Origin: Geobacter sp.
Lineage (GTDB): Bacteria; Desulfobacterota; Desulfuromonadia; Geobacterales; Pseudopelobacteraceae
Assembly (NCBI GenBank): GCA_025360785.1
Contig: JANYBN010000127.1
Location: forward strand, 1 to 64,000
Direction: 5' to 3'
Length of the DNA stretch: 64,000 bases
Part shown: one piece after another, positions 9,358 through 17,620 of the stretch
Layout: every line of letters starts with the position of its first letter
Position numbering within the stretch: the stretch's first letter is position 1
Notes under the pieces: model-generated
Database searches by the model: none
Seen by the model: the letters and a program-made list of their open reading frames with translations, nothing else
What the model was told of the DNA's origin: nothing
Program-made: the position numbers and the translations under genes

Positions 9358-11661
9358 TTACTCGCTGCTATTATAATCACAACCCTCTTTGGGACACTTC
9401 AAAAACTCGCCCTTGCGCTTGTATACCTTTTTAACCAGCAGCGGGAAGCCGCATTTCGGACAGGGGCTTTCCACCGGCAGATCCCACAATGCGAACTTGC
9501 ACTTCGGATATTGATTGCAGGAGTAGAAGAGCTTGCCAAAGCGGGATTTCTTCTCGATCAGCTGCCCTTCCTTGCACTCCGGACAGACCACTCCGGTGTT
9601 GAGCGGCTTTACCAGCGGCTGGATATTCTTGCAGGCCGGGTAACCGGAACAGGCCAGATATTTGCCGAAACGACCATCCTTGATCAACATCGGCAGGCCG
9701 CACTTTTCACACTTTTCGTCGGAAACAACCGGTTCGACAATTTCACCATCCTGATCGACATTGCGGGTATATTTGCACCCTTCCTGAAAACCGGAACAGG
9801 CGATGAATTTGCCGCGCTTGCCAAGCTTCACGACCAGCGGCTTGCCGCATTCGGGGCAGACCTCATCGGTCGCCTCTGTCGTCAGATCAGCCTTATTGAC
9901 TTCGCCTTCCTTCTGTTTCAGCAAGGCAATAAACGGCTCCCAAAATTCCTTCAGGAGCGGTTTCCACTCTTTCTCACCACGCGAGACCTGATCCAGCTCT
10001 TCTTCCAGTCCGGCGGTGAAGTTATAATCTACGTATTTCTGGAAATGGGCCGTCAGCAGATCACTGACAACCATCCCGACATCTTCCGGAAAGAAACGCT
10101 TCTTGTCGAGACGGGCATATTTACGCTCTACCAAGGTATTCATGATCGAGGCGAAGGTCGAAGGGCGGCCGATGTCGTACTCCTCAAGCGTCTTGACCAG
10201 CGTCGCCTCGGTGTAGCGGGGTGGCGGCTGGGTGAAGTGCTGCTCGGGGAGGACTTCGTGAAGTTTGAGCGCGGCCCCTTCCGTCATGGCCGGCAGTAGC
10301 CCCTCTTTTTCTTCATCCTGATCGTCCAGTCCTTCGATATACAGCTTCATGAAACCGGGAAAGCGGATGACGGTGCCGGCGGCACGCAGGCCGGCCCGGC
10401 CGGATCCCGCAAATGGGCCCGAGGATGGCGGCACGGACAACTCAGCGGTAATATCCACCGAGGTCTGGTCCAGCAGCGCTTCGGACATCTGGCAGGCGAC
10501 GGTTCGTTTCCAGATCAACTCATATAGTTTATGCAGATCCGGTGTCAGGAATTTTTTCAGCTCGACCGGAGTCTTGGCAATATAGGTTGGCCGGACAGCC
10601 TCATGGGCTTCCTGGGCATTTTTTGATTTGGTTTTGAAAATGCGCGGCTTGGCAAGCGCATATTCCTTGCCGTATGCGGCGGAGATAACATCGTGGGCAT
10701 CCTGCAACGCCAGGGTTGACAGGTTGACGCTGTCGGTACGCATATAGGTAATCAGACCGACCGAACCTTCCTCTCCGATGTCGATACCTTCATAGAGCTT
10801 CTGCGCCGTTGACATGGTTTTCCGGGCCGAGAAACCGAGCTTGCGCGAGGCCTCCTGCTGGAGAGTCGATGTCGTGAACGGTGGTGAAGGGTTGCGCTTT
10901 TTCTCGGTTTTGGTGATCTTGGCAACCGTGTAGCGCCCGGATTGCATGGCGATTTTCAGGGCGGCCGCAACCTCCTCGCCGGGGATATCGAACTTGCCGA
11001 GTTTCTTTCCGCCGACTTCCACCAGGCCTGCCTTGAACTCCTGACCTGCGGCAACGCCAAGACAGGCGGCAACTGTCCAGTATTCCTGCTCGTTGAAGGC
11101 CTGAATTTCCTTCTCACGCTCACAGACCAGCCGCAGCGCTACAGATTGGACACGTCCGGCGGAAAGCCCGTACCGGATCTTTTTCCAGAGAAACGGCGAA
11201 AGGTTGAAGCCGACCAGATAGTCCAGGATCGAGCGGGCCTGCTGAGCATCTACCAGGTCAAGCGCTATGTCACGGGGATTCTGGACGGCATACAGAATAG
11301 CCTCTTTGGTGATTTCGTGGAACTCAACCCTCTGGATTTTGATACCTGGATTCTTTTTATCGAGTCCAAGTGCCGCCAGCAGATGCCAGGAAATCGCTTC
11401 CCCTTCACGGTCGGGGTCAGTTGCAAGCAGCAGTCGATCCGCCCCCTTGAGCGCTTCCTTTATTGCATCGAGATGTTTTTTGCTTTCCGGCAGCACGTGG
11501 TATTTGGGTTCAAAACCCTTTTCAATATCCACTGAACCCTGTTTACTCGGGAGGGCACGTACATGCCCGAACGAGGCCAGAACTTTATAGTCAGGACCCA
11601 GGAATCTTTCTATTGTTTTCCCTTTTGCGGGAGATTCGACGATTACGAGGTTTTTCGACAT
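9358..11661 (-). CDS. topA: DNA topoisomerase I
   Basis: 767 aa from ATG (MSKNLVIVESPAKGKTI). The track starts at a TTG 21 bases upstream, but AAGGA then lies inside that extension and is correctly placed for the ATG. A type IA topoisomerase that relaxes negative supercoils: Toprim domain with ATDPDREGEAISWH, the active-site tyrosine in LITYMRTDS, and four C-terminal tetracysteine zinc-ribbon modules (CPECGKP, CEKCGLP, CPECKEG, CPKCGFP). A low-complexity segment (PPSSGPFAGSGRAGLRAAG) near residue 420 interrupts an otherwise standard core. It sits 17 bases after dprA and is followed by a strong terminator, so dprA-topA is probably one unit. Confidence 0.96.
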   Translation of the reverse strand: MSKNLVIVESPAKGKTIERFLGPDYKVLASFGHVRALPSKQGSVDIEKGFEPKYHVLPESKKHLDAIKEALKGADRLLLATDPDREGEAISWHLLAALGLDKKNPGIKIQRVEFHEITKEAILYAVQNPRDIALDLVDAQQARSILDYLVGFNLSPFLWKKIRYGLSAGRVQSVALRLVCEREKEIQAFNEQEYWTVAACLGVAAGQEFKAGLVEVGGKKLGKFDIPGEEVAAALKIAMQSGRYTVAKITKTEKKRNPSPPFTTSTLQQEASRKLGFSARKTMSTAQKLYEGIDIGEEGSVGLITYMRTDSVNLSTLALQDAHDVISAAYGKEYALAKPRIFKTKSKNAQEAHEAVRPTYIAKTPVELKKFLTPDLHKLYELIWKRTVACQMSEALLDQTSVDITAELSVPPSSGPFAGSGRAGLRAAGTVIRFPGFMKLYIEGLDDQDEEKEGLLPAMTEGAALKLHEVLPEQHFTQPPPRYTEATLVKTLEEYDIGRPSTFASIMNTLVERKYARLDKKRFFPEDVGMVVSDLLTAHFQKYVDYNFTAGLEEELDQVSRGEKEWKPLLKEFWEPFIALLKQKEGEVNKADLTTEATDEVCPECGKPLVVKLGKRGKFIACSGFQEGCKYTRNVDQDGEIVEPVVSDEKCEKCGLPMLIKDGRFGKYLACSGYPACKNIQPLVKPLNTGVVCPECKEGQLIEKKSRFGKLFYSCNQYPKCKFALWDLPVESPCPKCGFPLLVKKVYKRKGEFLKCPKEGCDYNSSE

Positions 11662-11678
11662 AAGTAAATTAGTCCTTA

Positions 11679-12770
11679 TCAAGTGATTGAGTAGTGTGTG
11701 CCCGGTAGCGGTGTAACCGCCCCCTTGAGTTCAAGGTGCAGTAACATAGAGGAAACCTCTCCGGCTGTCAATTCAGTTTGGGAGATGATGTCATCAATGT
11801 GCAACGGAGAGCGGGCCAGCAGTTCATAAATAGCCGCTTCTTTAGGTGTCAGTGCGAAGGTGCGGGGCAGCGATTGAAAAAGTGGAGTGTCCAGTGCCGC
11901 GAGTTCGCCCCCCGGAAGATCCTCCAGGATATCCTCGACACAATCCACCAGCTTGGCGCCTTGTTTTATCAGCCGGTTACAGCCGCGACTGGTGGCAAAT
12001 GAGATGTTGCCAGGTACGGCATAGACATCGCGCCCATGCTCCAATGCATATTGAGCGGTAATCAATGAGCCGCTTTTTTCGGCGGCCTCGACCACCAGCA
12101 CACCCCGTGAGAGTCCGCTGATGATCCGGTTGCGACGGGGGAAATTTTCGGCCAGCGGCAGAGTTCCCAATGGGAATTCGGACACCAGGCACCCCCTATT
12201 TGCCATCTCCTCGAAAAGTGAGCGATTTTCAGGGGGATAGATTTTGTCAACACCGCACCCCAGTACGCCGATGCTTCTCCCTCCCGTCTGAAGTGCCCCC
12301 TTGTGAGCCGCCGTATCGACTCCACGCGCCATTCCCGACACGACACACACTCCATGGCTGGCTAGCGACTCGGCCATTTTCCCGGTTGTCATTAACCCGT
12401 ATGATGTCGCCCGCCGTGAACCAACAATGGCGATCGCTAGCTCATGGGAGCGGAGTTCACCCTTTATATACAGAAACGGCGGCGGATCAGGTATTTCGAA
12501 CAGAGATTTGGGGTAATCATGCGAGATATATGTCACCAGTCGAGCTGCGCTCGTCTCAAGGCGGCGGCACTCCTCTTCCGCAAAGCGTTGCCATCCGCCA
12601 TTTTTGATTCCATCGATCACCGCAGGTGTAATCCCCTTGAATCCGGCGAGTGACGACAGTGGCGCTTTCAGTGCCGCTTCCGGAGTGTCAAAACGCTCTA
12701 AAAGGCGTCGGAAGGCAACATTGCCGATACCGGGAACTGCCTTGAGACCTATCCAATAGAAATTTCCCAT
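11679..12770 (-). CDS. dprA: DNA-processing protein DprA/Smf
   Basis: 363 aa. It loads RecA on incoming single-stranded DNA during natural transformation, though many non-competent bacteria carry it. The Rossmann-like DprA core includes VGSRRATSYGL, VSGMARGVDTAAHKGAL, LGCGVDKIYPPENR and FPRRNRIISGLS. Helix-hairpin-helix-like sequence precedes it (KAVPGIGNVAFRRLLERFD) and a winged-helix C-terminus follows (about 305-360). Upstream is the LysM gene, separated by a good terminator; topA follows at once, as in many Proteobacteria. No other competence genes are visible apart from pilT and its neighbour. Confidence 0.94.
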   Translation of the reverse strand: MGNFYWIGLKAVPGIGNVAFRRLLERFDTPEAALKAPLSSLAGFKGITPAVIDGIKNGGWQRFAEEECRRLETSAARLVTYISHDYPKSLFEIPDPPPFLYIKGELRSHELAIAIVGSRRATSYGLMTTGKMAESLASHGVCVVSGMARGVDTAAHKGALQTGGRSIGVLGCGVDKIYPPENRSLFEEMANRGCLVSEFPLGTLPLAENFPRRNRIISGLSRGVLVVEAAEKSGSLITAQYALEHGRDVYAVPGNISFATSRGCNRLIKQGAKLVDCVEDILEDLPGGELAALDTPLFQSLPRTFALTPKEAAIYELLARSPLHIDDIISQTELTAGEVSSMLLHLELKGAVTPLPGTHYSIT

Positions 12771-12790
12771 TTTTACACCTTCCGCAGCGA

Positions 12791-12820
12791 CAAAAAAAGA
12801 CCGGCCCGAAGCCGGTCTTT
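12791..12820 (-). terminator. Intrinsic terminator after the LysM gene
   Basis: On the minus strand AAAGACCGGC-TTCG-GGCCGGTCTTTTTTT forms a long GC-rich stem with a seven-T tail, 22 bases after the LysM gene stop. Confidence 0.87.
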
Positions 12821-12842
12821 CACTTTATTACTAACATTCAGG

Positions 12843-13871
12843 TTATTTCGTTTGGCTGACGATCCGATCACCTTTATAGATTGTGTCGATACTCTTGACA
12901 ACCAACGCAGTAGATGTTTTTTTACCTGTTTCTATTATAACCAGCGCTCCCAGCAGTTCCTGCGGCAGTTTATCGATACGCCCTTCCACATAACGCTGGT
13001 CGATCGTCACATCCCGGACAATATAGAGCATGTTACCGACTGCAGCCCCCTGACCGGTTCCAAGGTCAATATATACGACATCACCGGCGGCAATGGTATT
13101 GACGCCTTTGTAGCTCTCAATTATGTAACCTTTGAGATCGCTGGTTGAGCTTTTCAGAGCGATTTCCCGACGACGGTTTTCTTTGTAGGGGAGCAGATAG
13201 GCTCCCGGGCTGATTTCCAGGTGGGACTTTGTAATAATAGCCCGTGATGATTTCCGCTCTACATCAGTCAACTGAAGAGTCCCGAGTGGAATCATTTTGA
13301 AACCCATATCCTCGTTATTCAAAGGATGATTAACTGATACATCCTTACGATATACGGAAAATTTATCGCCGCCGCCGGCATTTTGATCAGAGCCGATATC
13401 GGTGTACACGATATCATCAACGCCAGCCACGATCCGATCATGCTGCACGCCAACCACAAAACCGTAAGGCCTGAATCCCTTATCTGCCAGAAAGCCCTCA
13501 GTACCATAGAGCGTGTATGTTTTCTCGGCGGCAACCTCCTGAATCGCCACAGCGACCTCTGTAGCAGAGGCAGGCTTTTGCGCGGGAACTGCCGCTCTCT
13601 GTTCTGTTGTTTGCTCTATGGGAACAAATTCAAGCCGATCCGGAAAAATCCGCAATTTCTGTCCGGGATAAATAAAATGCGGATTGGTTACCTGGCTGTT
13701 TTTTGACCACATATTAGGCCAATATTTCGGGTCTTTTATAAAACGCTCGGAAAGTCCCCAAAGCGTATCACCCTGTTTGATGACATAAATGGCAGGTTCG
13801 TCCTGTCCGACGGCAAGAGCTATCGATGGCGTGATTAAAAGAGCTAGCAGCAACAGCAATCTGATTTTCAT
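12843..13871 (-). CDS. Exported LysM-domain protein
   Basis: 342 aa from ATG (MKIRLLLLLALL). The track's longer start adds 15 residues upstream, but GAGGTGACCTAC directly before this ATG is a good SD and the shorter product has a clean signal peptide (LLLLLALLITPSIALA). A single LysM domain (about 25-75, YVIKQGDTLWGLSERFIKDPKYWP ... NPHFIYPGQKLRI) should bind peptidoglycan. The remaining 250 residues are beta-rich with no recognised catalytic motif. It is followed by a terminator and preceded by cpoB, whose stop overlaps the track's longer start but not this one. A structural or regulatory role at the cell wall is the best guess. Confidence 0.85.
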   Translation of the reverse strand: MKIRLLLLLALLITPSIALAVGQDEPAIYVIKQGDTLWGLSERFIKDPKYWPNMWSKNSQVTNPHFIYPGQKLRIFPDRLEFVPIEQTTEQRAAVPAQKPASATEVAVAIQEVAAEKTYTLYGTEGFLADKGFRPYGFVVGVQHDRIVAGVDDIVYTDIGSDQNAGGGDKFSVYRKDVSVNHPLNNEDMGFKMIPLGTLQLTDVERKSSRAIITKSHLEISPGAYLLPYKENRRREIALKSSTSDLKGYIIESYKGVNTIAAGDVVYIDLGTGQGAAVGNMLYIVRDVTIDQRYVEGRIDKLPQELLGALVIIETGKKTSTALVVKSIDTIYKGDRIVSQTK

Positions 13872-13912
13872 GTAGGTCACCTCATTTACTTTCTTTGCAT
13901 GACAAGACCGGA

Positions 13913-14641
13913 TCAATGAGCGTTCAGGCGTTCACGGGCCTTTATAGCGGCGGGGCTGCTTGGATATAAAGTAATAATTTTTTCGAAGACACTCGTTGCT
14001 TTTGCCTTATCTTTCATGGCTGACAAAGTATAGCCAAGCTTAAGCAGAGCATCCGGGGTCTTGGAGCTTTTAGGATAACTATCCGCCACCTTCATAAAAG
14101 CTTCCTTTGCCTTGGGAAGATCCGAAAGCGTGTAGTGGCACTCACCTATCCAGTACACTGCATTTGCTGCGTAGTCACTCTGGGGATTGTTCTTGAGAAA
14201 GGACTCAAACGATATAATCGCAGCAGGAAAATTGTTGGCGCTGTACAAACCAAAAGCCTTAAGATATTCGGCAGGGGGACCGGACTCTCTGGTCGCTTTT
14301 GCTGGTGACGGTTGGTTGACTATCTCAACTTTTGGGGTTTGCGACTGCTGGGCAAGAATAGCAACCCTGGCTTTAAGCTCATCGCTGGAGGTTCGCAACT
14401 CACGATTGTCATCCCTCAACTGCTTTATTTCACCTGACAGCAATTTGAACCGGTCATCCTGAACCTGCAGCACACCTGCAAGTTCATTCTGCCGCTGTTC
14501 AGATTTTTTAGAGGCCTGAATCAAATACTCGATTTTAGCCTCTGACTCTGCCTGACGCTTGACCACAAGGTCATTGGCAACGCACCCTGACAGAAAAAGA
14601 GACAACAACATATATGGTGCAAATCGACTGCATGATGGCAT
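13913..14641 (-). CDS. cpoB: Tol-Pal-associated lipoprotein CpoB/YbgF, coiled coil plus TPR
   Basis: 242 aa. Lipoprotein signal with lipobox LSGC near residue 19, then a heptad-rich coiled coil (about 30-90, ASKKSEQRQNELAGVLQVQ...), a short linker, and TPR repeats (about 125-240, EYLKAFGLYSANNFPAAIISFESFLKNNPQSDYAANAVYWIGECHY). This is the CpoB/YbgF plan; in E. coli the protein links Tol-Pal constriction with peptidoglycan synthesis. The Tol genes here are at the other end of the window, so the usual adjacency is lost. It is the first gene before the LysM gene. Unlike E. coli CpoB it carries a lipobox, which would anchor it in a membrane. Confidence 0.86.
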   Translation of the reverse strand: MPSCSRFAPYMLLSLFLSGCVANDLVVKRQAESEAKIEYLIQASKKSEQRQNELAGVLQVQDDRFKLLSGEIKQLRDDNRELRTSSDELKARVAILAQQSQTPKVEIVNQPSPAKATRESGPPAEYLKAFGLYSANNFPAAIISFESFLKNNPQSDYAANAVYWIGECHYTLSDLPKAKEAFMKVADSYPKSSKTPDALLKLGYTLSAMKDKAKATSVFEKIITLYPSSPAAIKARERLNAH

Positions 14642-14797
14642 AATACCCCCATTTAACGTATGTTTTCATAATTAAAGCGATATAGTTACCTTTGTCAAGC
14701 GAAAGGTGCCTTTTAAGTTTTATTGGCAACCCGATTATGGTAGCATCTATTCCCCGTAGACCAAATGAATTGTCAACACCTTTTAATGGAAATCCCT

Positions 14798-16030
14798 ATG
14801 CAGAGACCTGAATTGCTAGCTCCGGCCGGCAACATGGAAAAACTGAAAATTGCGATACATTACGGCGCCGATGCCGTCTATCTGGGCGGGGAAGCCTTCG
14901 GGCTCCGTAACATGGCCGACAACTTTTCCGTCGATGAGATGAAGTCGGCTCTCGATTATTGCCATGCGAAGGGAGTCAAAGCTTATCTGACGATCAACAG
15001 CTATCCGCGTAATGAGGCACTTCCGGAACTGGAAGAGTACCTGGCACAGATTGCACCGCTCCCTTTTGATGCCTATATCGTCGCAGATCCGGGGGTGATC
15101 GATGCGGTGCGCCAGGTGTCGCCGGAGCGGGAGCTGCACCTCTCAACCCAGGCCAACACTATCAACTGGCGCTCGGCCCGATTCTGGCAGCAGCAGGGGG
15201 TTCGCCGTATTAACCTGGCCCGGGAAATGAGTCTCGATAATATTTGCGAAACGGTAACAAAAGTCCCGGGAATGAAATTTGAGGCCTTCGTGCATGGGGC
15301 GCTTTGCATTTCCTATTCAGGGCGCTGCCTGATTTCCAGCATGCTGACCGGGCGCGACGCCAACCAGGGTGAATGCACCCACCCATGCCGCTGGAGCTAC
15401 CATCTGGTGGAAGAGTCCAGACCGGGAGAATATTTCCCGGTCGTGGAGGACGAAAACGGCACCTTCATCTTCAACTCCCGCGACCTCTGTCTGCTGGAAC
15501 ATATTCCGGCTCTTGTTGCCAGCGGGGTGCACGCGCTCAAAATAGAAGGGCGCATGAAGGGGATCAACTACGTAGCTTCGGTGCTCCGTGTCTATCGTCA
15601 GGCACTTGACGAATACCTGAACAATCTGGAGGGATGGCGTTGCCGCCCGGAATGGCTTGACGAACTGGCCAAACTAAGCCACCGCGGCTTCACGACCGGT
15701 TTCCTGTTCGGACAACCGCGTAATGTCGGGCAGGAGTACCAGTCGGCCTACATCCGCAGCCACGATTTCGTCGGCGTCGTCGATGAGGTAAGGGGTGACG
15801 GGACGCTACTAATCAGCGTGCGCAACCGGATCAAGAGCGGCGATCTGATCGAGTTTATCGGGCCTGGGATGCGGAGCGACTCCCTGATTCTGCAACAATT
15901 CATGCTTCTCCCTGAACGTGGAGAGGCTGTTTTGGTGGAGGCTGTCAATCCTAACTCGCGGATACTCCTAACGGTGCCGTTTGTCGTCGAAGCGGGAGAT
16001 CTGCTGCGACGGGAGAAAATTGAATCATGA
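14798..16030 (+). CDS. Peptidase U32 family protein (TrhP/YegQ-like RNA hydroxylation factor)
   Basis: 410 aa from ATG (MQRPELLAPAGNMEKLK); the track's start is 33 bases upstream and adds residues with no family resemblance. The U32 signature FEAFVHGALCISYSGRCLIS is intact, followed by GECTHPCRWSY and the LKIEGRMKG motif. E. coli members TrhP and RlhA use prephenate-dependent chemistry to hydroxylate tRNA U34 or 23S rRNA C2501, and the cysteines are thought to bind an Fe-S cluster. The length and C-terminal beta domain fit TrhP better than the longer RlhA. It is divergent from cpoB across a gap of about 155 bases that should hold both promoters. Confidence 0.85.
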   Translation: MQRPELLAPAGNMEKLKIAIHYGADAVYLGGEAFGLRNMADNFSVDEMKSALDYCHAKGVKAYLTINSYPRNEALPELEEYLAQIAPLPFDAYIVADPGVIDAVRQVSPERELHLSTQANTINWRSARFWQQQGVRRINLAREMSLDNICETVTKVPGMKFEAFVHGALCISYSGRCLISSMLTGRDANQGECTHPCRWSYHLVEESRPGEYFPVVEDENGTFIFNSRDLCLLEHIPALVASGVHALKIEGRMKGINYVASVLRVYRQALDEYLNNLEGWRCRPEWLDELAKLSHRGFTTGFLFGQPRNVGQEYQSAYIRSHDFVGVVDEVRGDGTLLISVRNRIKSGDLIEFIGPGMRSDSLILQQFMLLPERGEAVLVEAVNPNSRILLTVPFVVEAGDLLRREKIES

Positions 16031-16050
16031 ACAATACTGAACCATTTTTT

Positions 16051-16143
16051 TCACGCAACGGCGCGACGACGCAACGAAAGGCTTTAAACCCAATTCCGTG
16101 TTTGTGATTTTAAAGCGTTGCGTCGTTGCAAGCGTCGCGTGAG
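16051..16143. repeat. Imperfect inverted repeat of about 35 bp per arm
   Basis: The left arm TCACGCAACGGCGCGACGACGCAACG...CTTTAAA mirrors the right arm TTTAAAG-CGTTGCGTCGTTGCAAGCGTCGCGTGA. The outer six and inner fourteen bases match exactly, with small indels between. The loop is about 22 bases. It fills the gap between the U32 gene and dnaB and looks like a miniature repeat element, but it also forms a large hairpin that could end upstream transcription. Confidence 0.7.
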
Positions 16144-16218
16144 TAATGTCTTTCGGAATGTTTTGCTAATTAATCTTGTAAAGACTTCAACAGATAAAGG
16201 CCAAGGAATCAATTCTAT

Positions 16219-17580
16219 ATGAACGACCCAAAACTCCCGCCACAGAACCTCGATGCCGAGATGTCGATTCTGGGTGGTATTCTGATCGATAACGACGCCA
16301 TCAACCGGGTGCTGGAAAGCATCGTTCCGGAAGATTTCTACCGCGAGGTGCATCGCAAGATCTTTCTGGCGATGATGCAGCTGTCCGATCGGCGTGAACC
16401 GTGCGACTTGGTAACGCTGACCGAAACCCTGAAAAAGAAGGGTGAACTGGATGAGATCGGCGGGGCTGCCTACCTGCTCATGCTGGTAGATTATGTCCCG
16501 ACTGCGGCCAATGTCACCTATTACTGCAAGATCGTCAAAGAGAAGTCGGTCAACCGCAAGCTGATTTCCATCGCCACCGGGATTGTCACCCGCAGCTATG
16601 AGGATCAGACCGATGTCAATGAGCTGCTGGACAAGGCCCAGAAGGATCTGTACGAGATAGGCGAAAACAAACTGCGGCCGCAATATGTGCCGATCCAGCC
16701 GCTCATCAAAGAGGCCTTCAAAATCCTCAAGTCGCTCCATGATCGCAAAGAGCATATAACCGGAGTTCCGACCGGTTATGCGGATCTTGATTTGATGACC
16801 GCCGGTTTTCAACCGGGCAATCTGATCATCATCGCTGCCAGACCATCAATGGGCAAAACAACACTGGCGCTTAACATCGCCCAGCACGCCAGTGCCGAGA
16901 GCAAAAAGAAAACATCTTCGGTCATCTTTTCGCTGGAGATGGGGAAGGAAGATCTGGTCATGCGCTTTCTGGCCTCGATCGCCCGCGTTGATTTGAGCCG
17001 GATGCGCACCGGTCACTTCCTTGACACTGATTGGCCCCGCCTCACCAGAGCTGCCGGAGTGCTTCACGATGCCAAAATTTTTATCGATGACACCCCCGCC
17101 ATTAGTGTACTGGAGCTCCGCTCTAAAGCCCGCCGCCTGAAAAGCGAACATGATATCGGTCTTATCATTATTGATTATCTGCAATTGATGAAGGCAGGCA
17201 CTAAAATCGAGTCGCGGCAGCAGGAAATTTCCGAGATCTCGCAAGCCCTGAAGGCGCTGTCCAAAGAGCTTGGTGTACCTGTAGTCGCTCTGTCCCAGCT
17301 CAACCGTGAACTGGAAAAACGCGCCGACAAGCGCCCGATGATGAGCGACCTTCGTGAATCCGGCGCCATCGAGCAGGATGCCGACGTGATCATGTTTGTT
17401 TACCGCGAAGCCGTATATTGTGAGGCCTGCCGCAAGCGTGACAGCTCCTGCACCCTGGGCCATGATCGTACCGCCGAACTGATTATCGGCAAGCAGCGAA
17501 ACGGCGCAATCGGCACGGTAAGCCTTGCCTTTTTCGGCGAGCATACCCGTTTTGAAAACCTGACTGACCGCAGCGAATAG
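16219..17580 (+). CDS. dnaB: Replicative DNA helicase DnaB
   Basis: 453 aa. N-terminal DnaB domain (about 5-110, PPQNLDAEMSILGGILIDN) and a RecA-like C-terminal helicase domain with Walker A (IIAARPSMGKTTLALNIA, about 210-227), the DnaB motif SLEMGKEDLVMR, Walker B (LIIIDYLQLM) and the QLNRELEKRADKRPMMSDLRESGAIEQDAD signature. It is the hexameric 5'-3' helicase of the replication fork. Cysteines in EAVYCEACRKRDSSC near the C-terminus are an extra not typical of the E. coli protein, although the family varies here. It precedes the GspE-like gene by 40 bases on the same strand. Confidence 0.97.
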   Translation: MNDPKLPPQNLDAEMSILGGILIDNDAINRVLESIVPEDFYREVHRKIFLAMMQLSDRREPCDLVTLTETLKKKGELDEIGGAAYLLMLVDYVPTAANVTYYCKIVKEKSVNRKLISIATGIVTRSYEDQTDVNELLDKAQKDLYEIGENKLRPQYVPIQPLIKEAFKILKSLHDRKEHITGVPTGYADLDLMTAGFQPGNLIIIAARPSMGKTTLALNIAQHASAESKKKTSSVIFSLEMGKEDLVMRFLASIARVDLSRMRTGHFLDTDWPRLTRAAGVLHDAKIFIDDTPAISVLELRSKARRLKSEHDIGLIIIDYLQLMKAGTKIESRQQEISEISQALKALSKELGVPVVALSQLNRELEKRADKRPMMSDLRESGAIEQDADVIMFVYREAVYCEACRKRDSSCTLGHDRTAELIIGKQRNGAIGTVSLAFFGEHTRFENLTDRSE

Positions 17581-17620
17581 ATTTCAAATAATCTGATTCA
17601 TTCAACTATGGAGGTCGGCC

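Noticed and set aside
9208-10299. 363-aa plus-strand ORF antisense to topA
   Set aside because: Shadow of the topA coding sequence: it mirrors the zinc-ribbon region, has no SD and no protein family character.
16084-16812. 242-aa minus-strand ORF over the start of dnaB
   Set aside because: Complement of dnaB codons; it reads into the inverted repeat and has no family match.
16846-17544. 232-aa minus-strand ORF inside dnaB
   Set aside because: Antisense to the helicase core; no SD or family signature.
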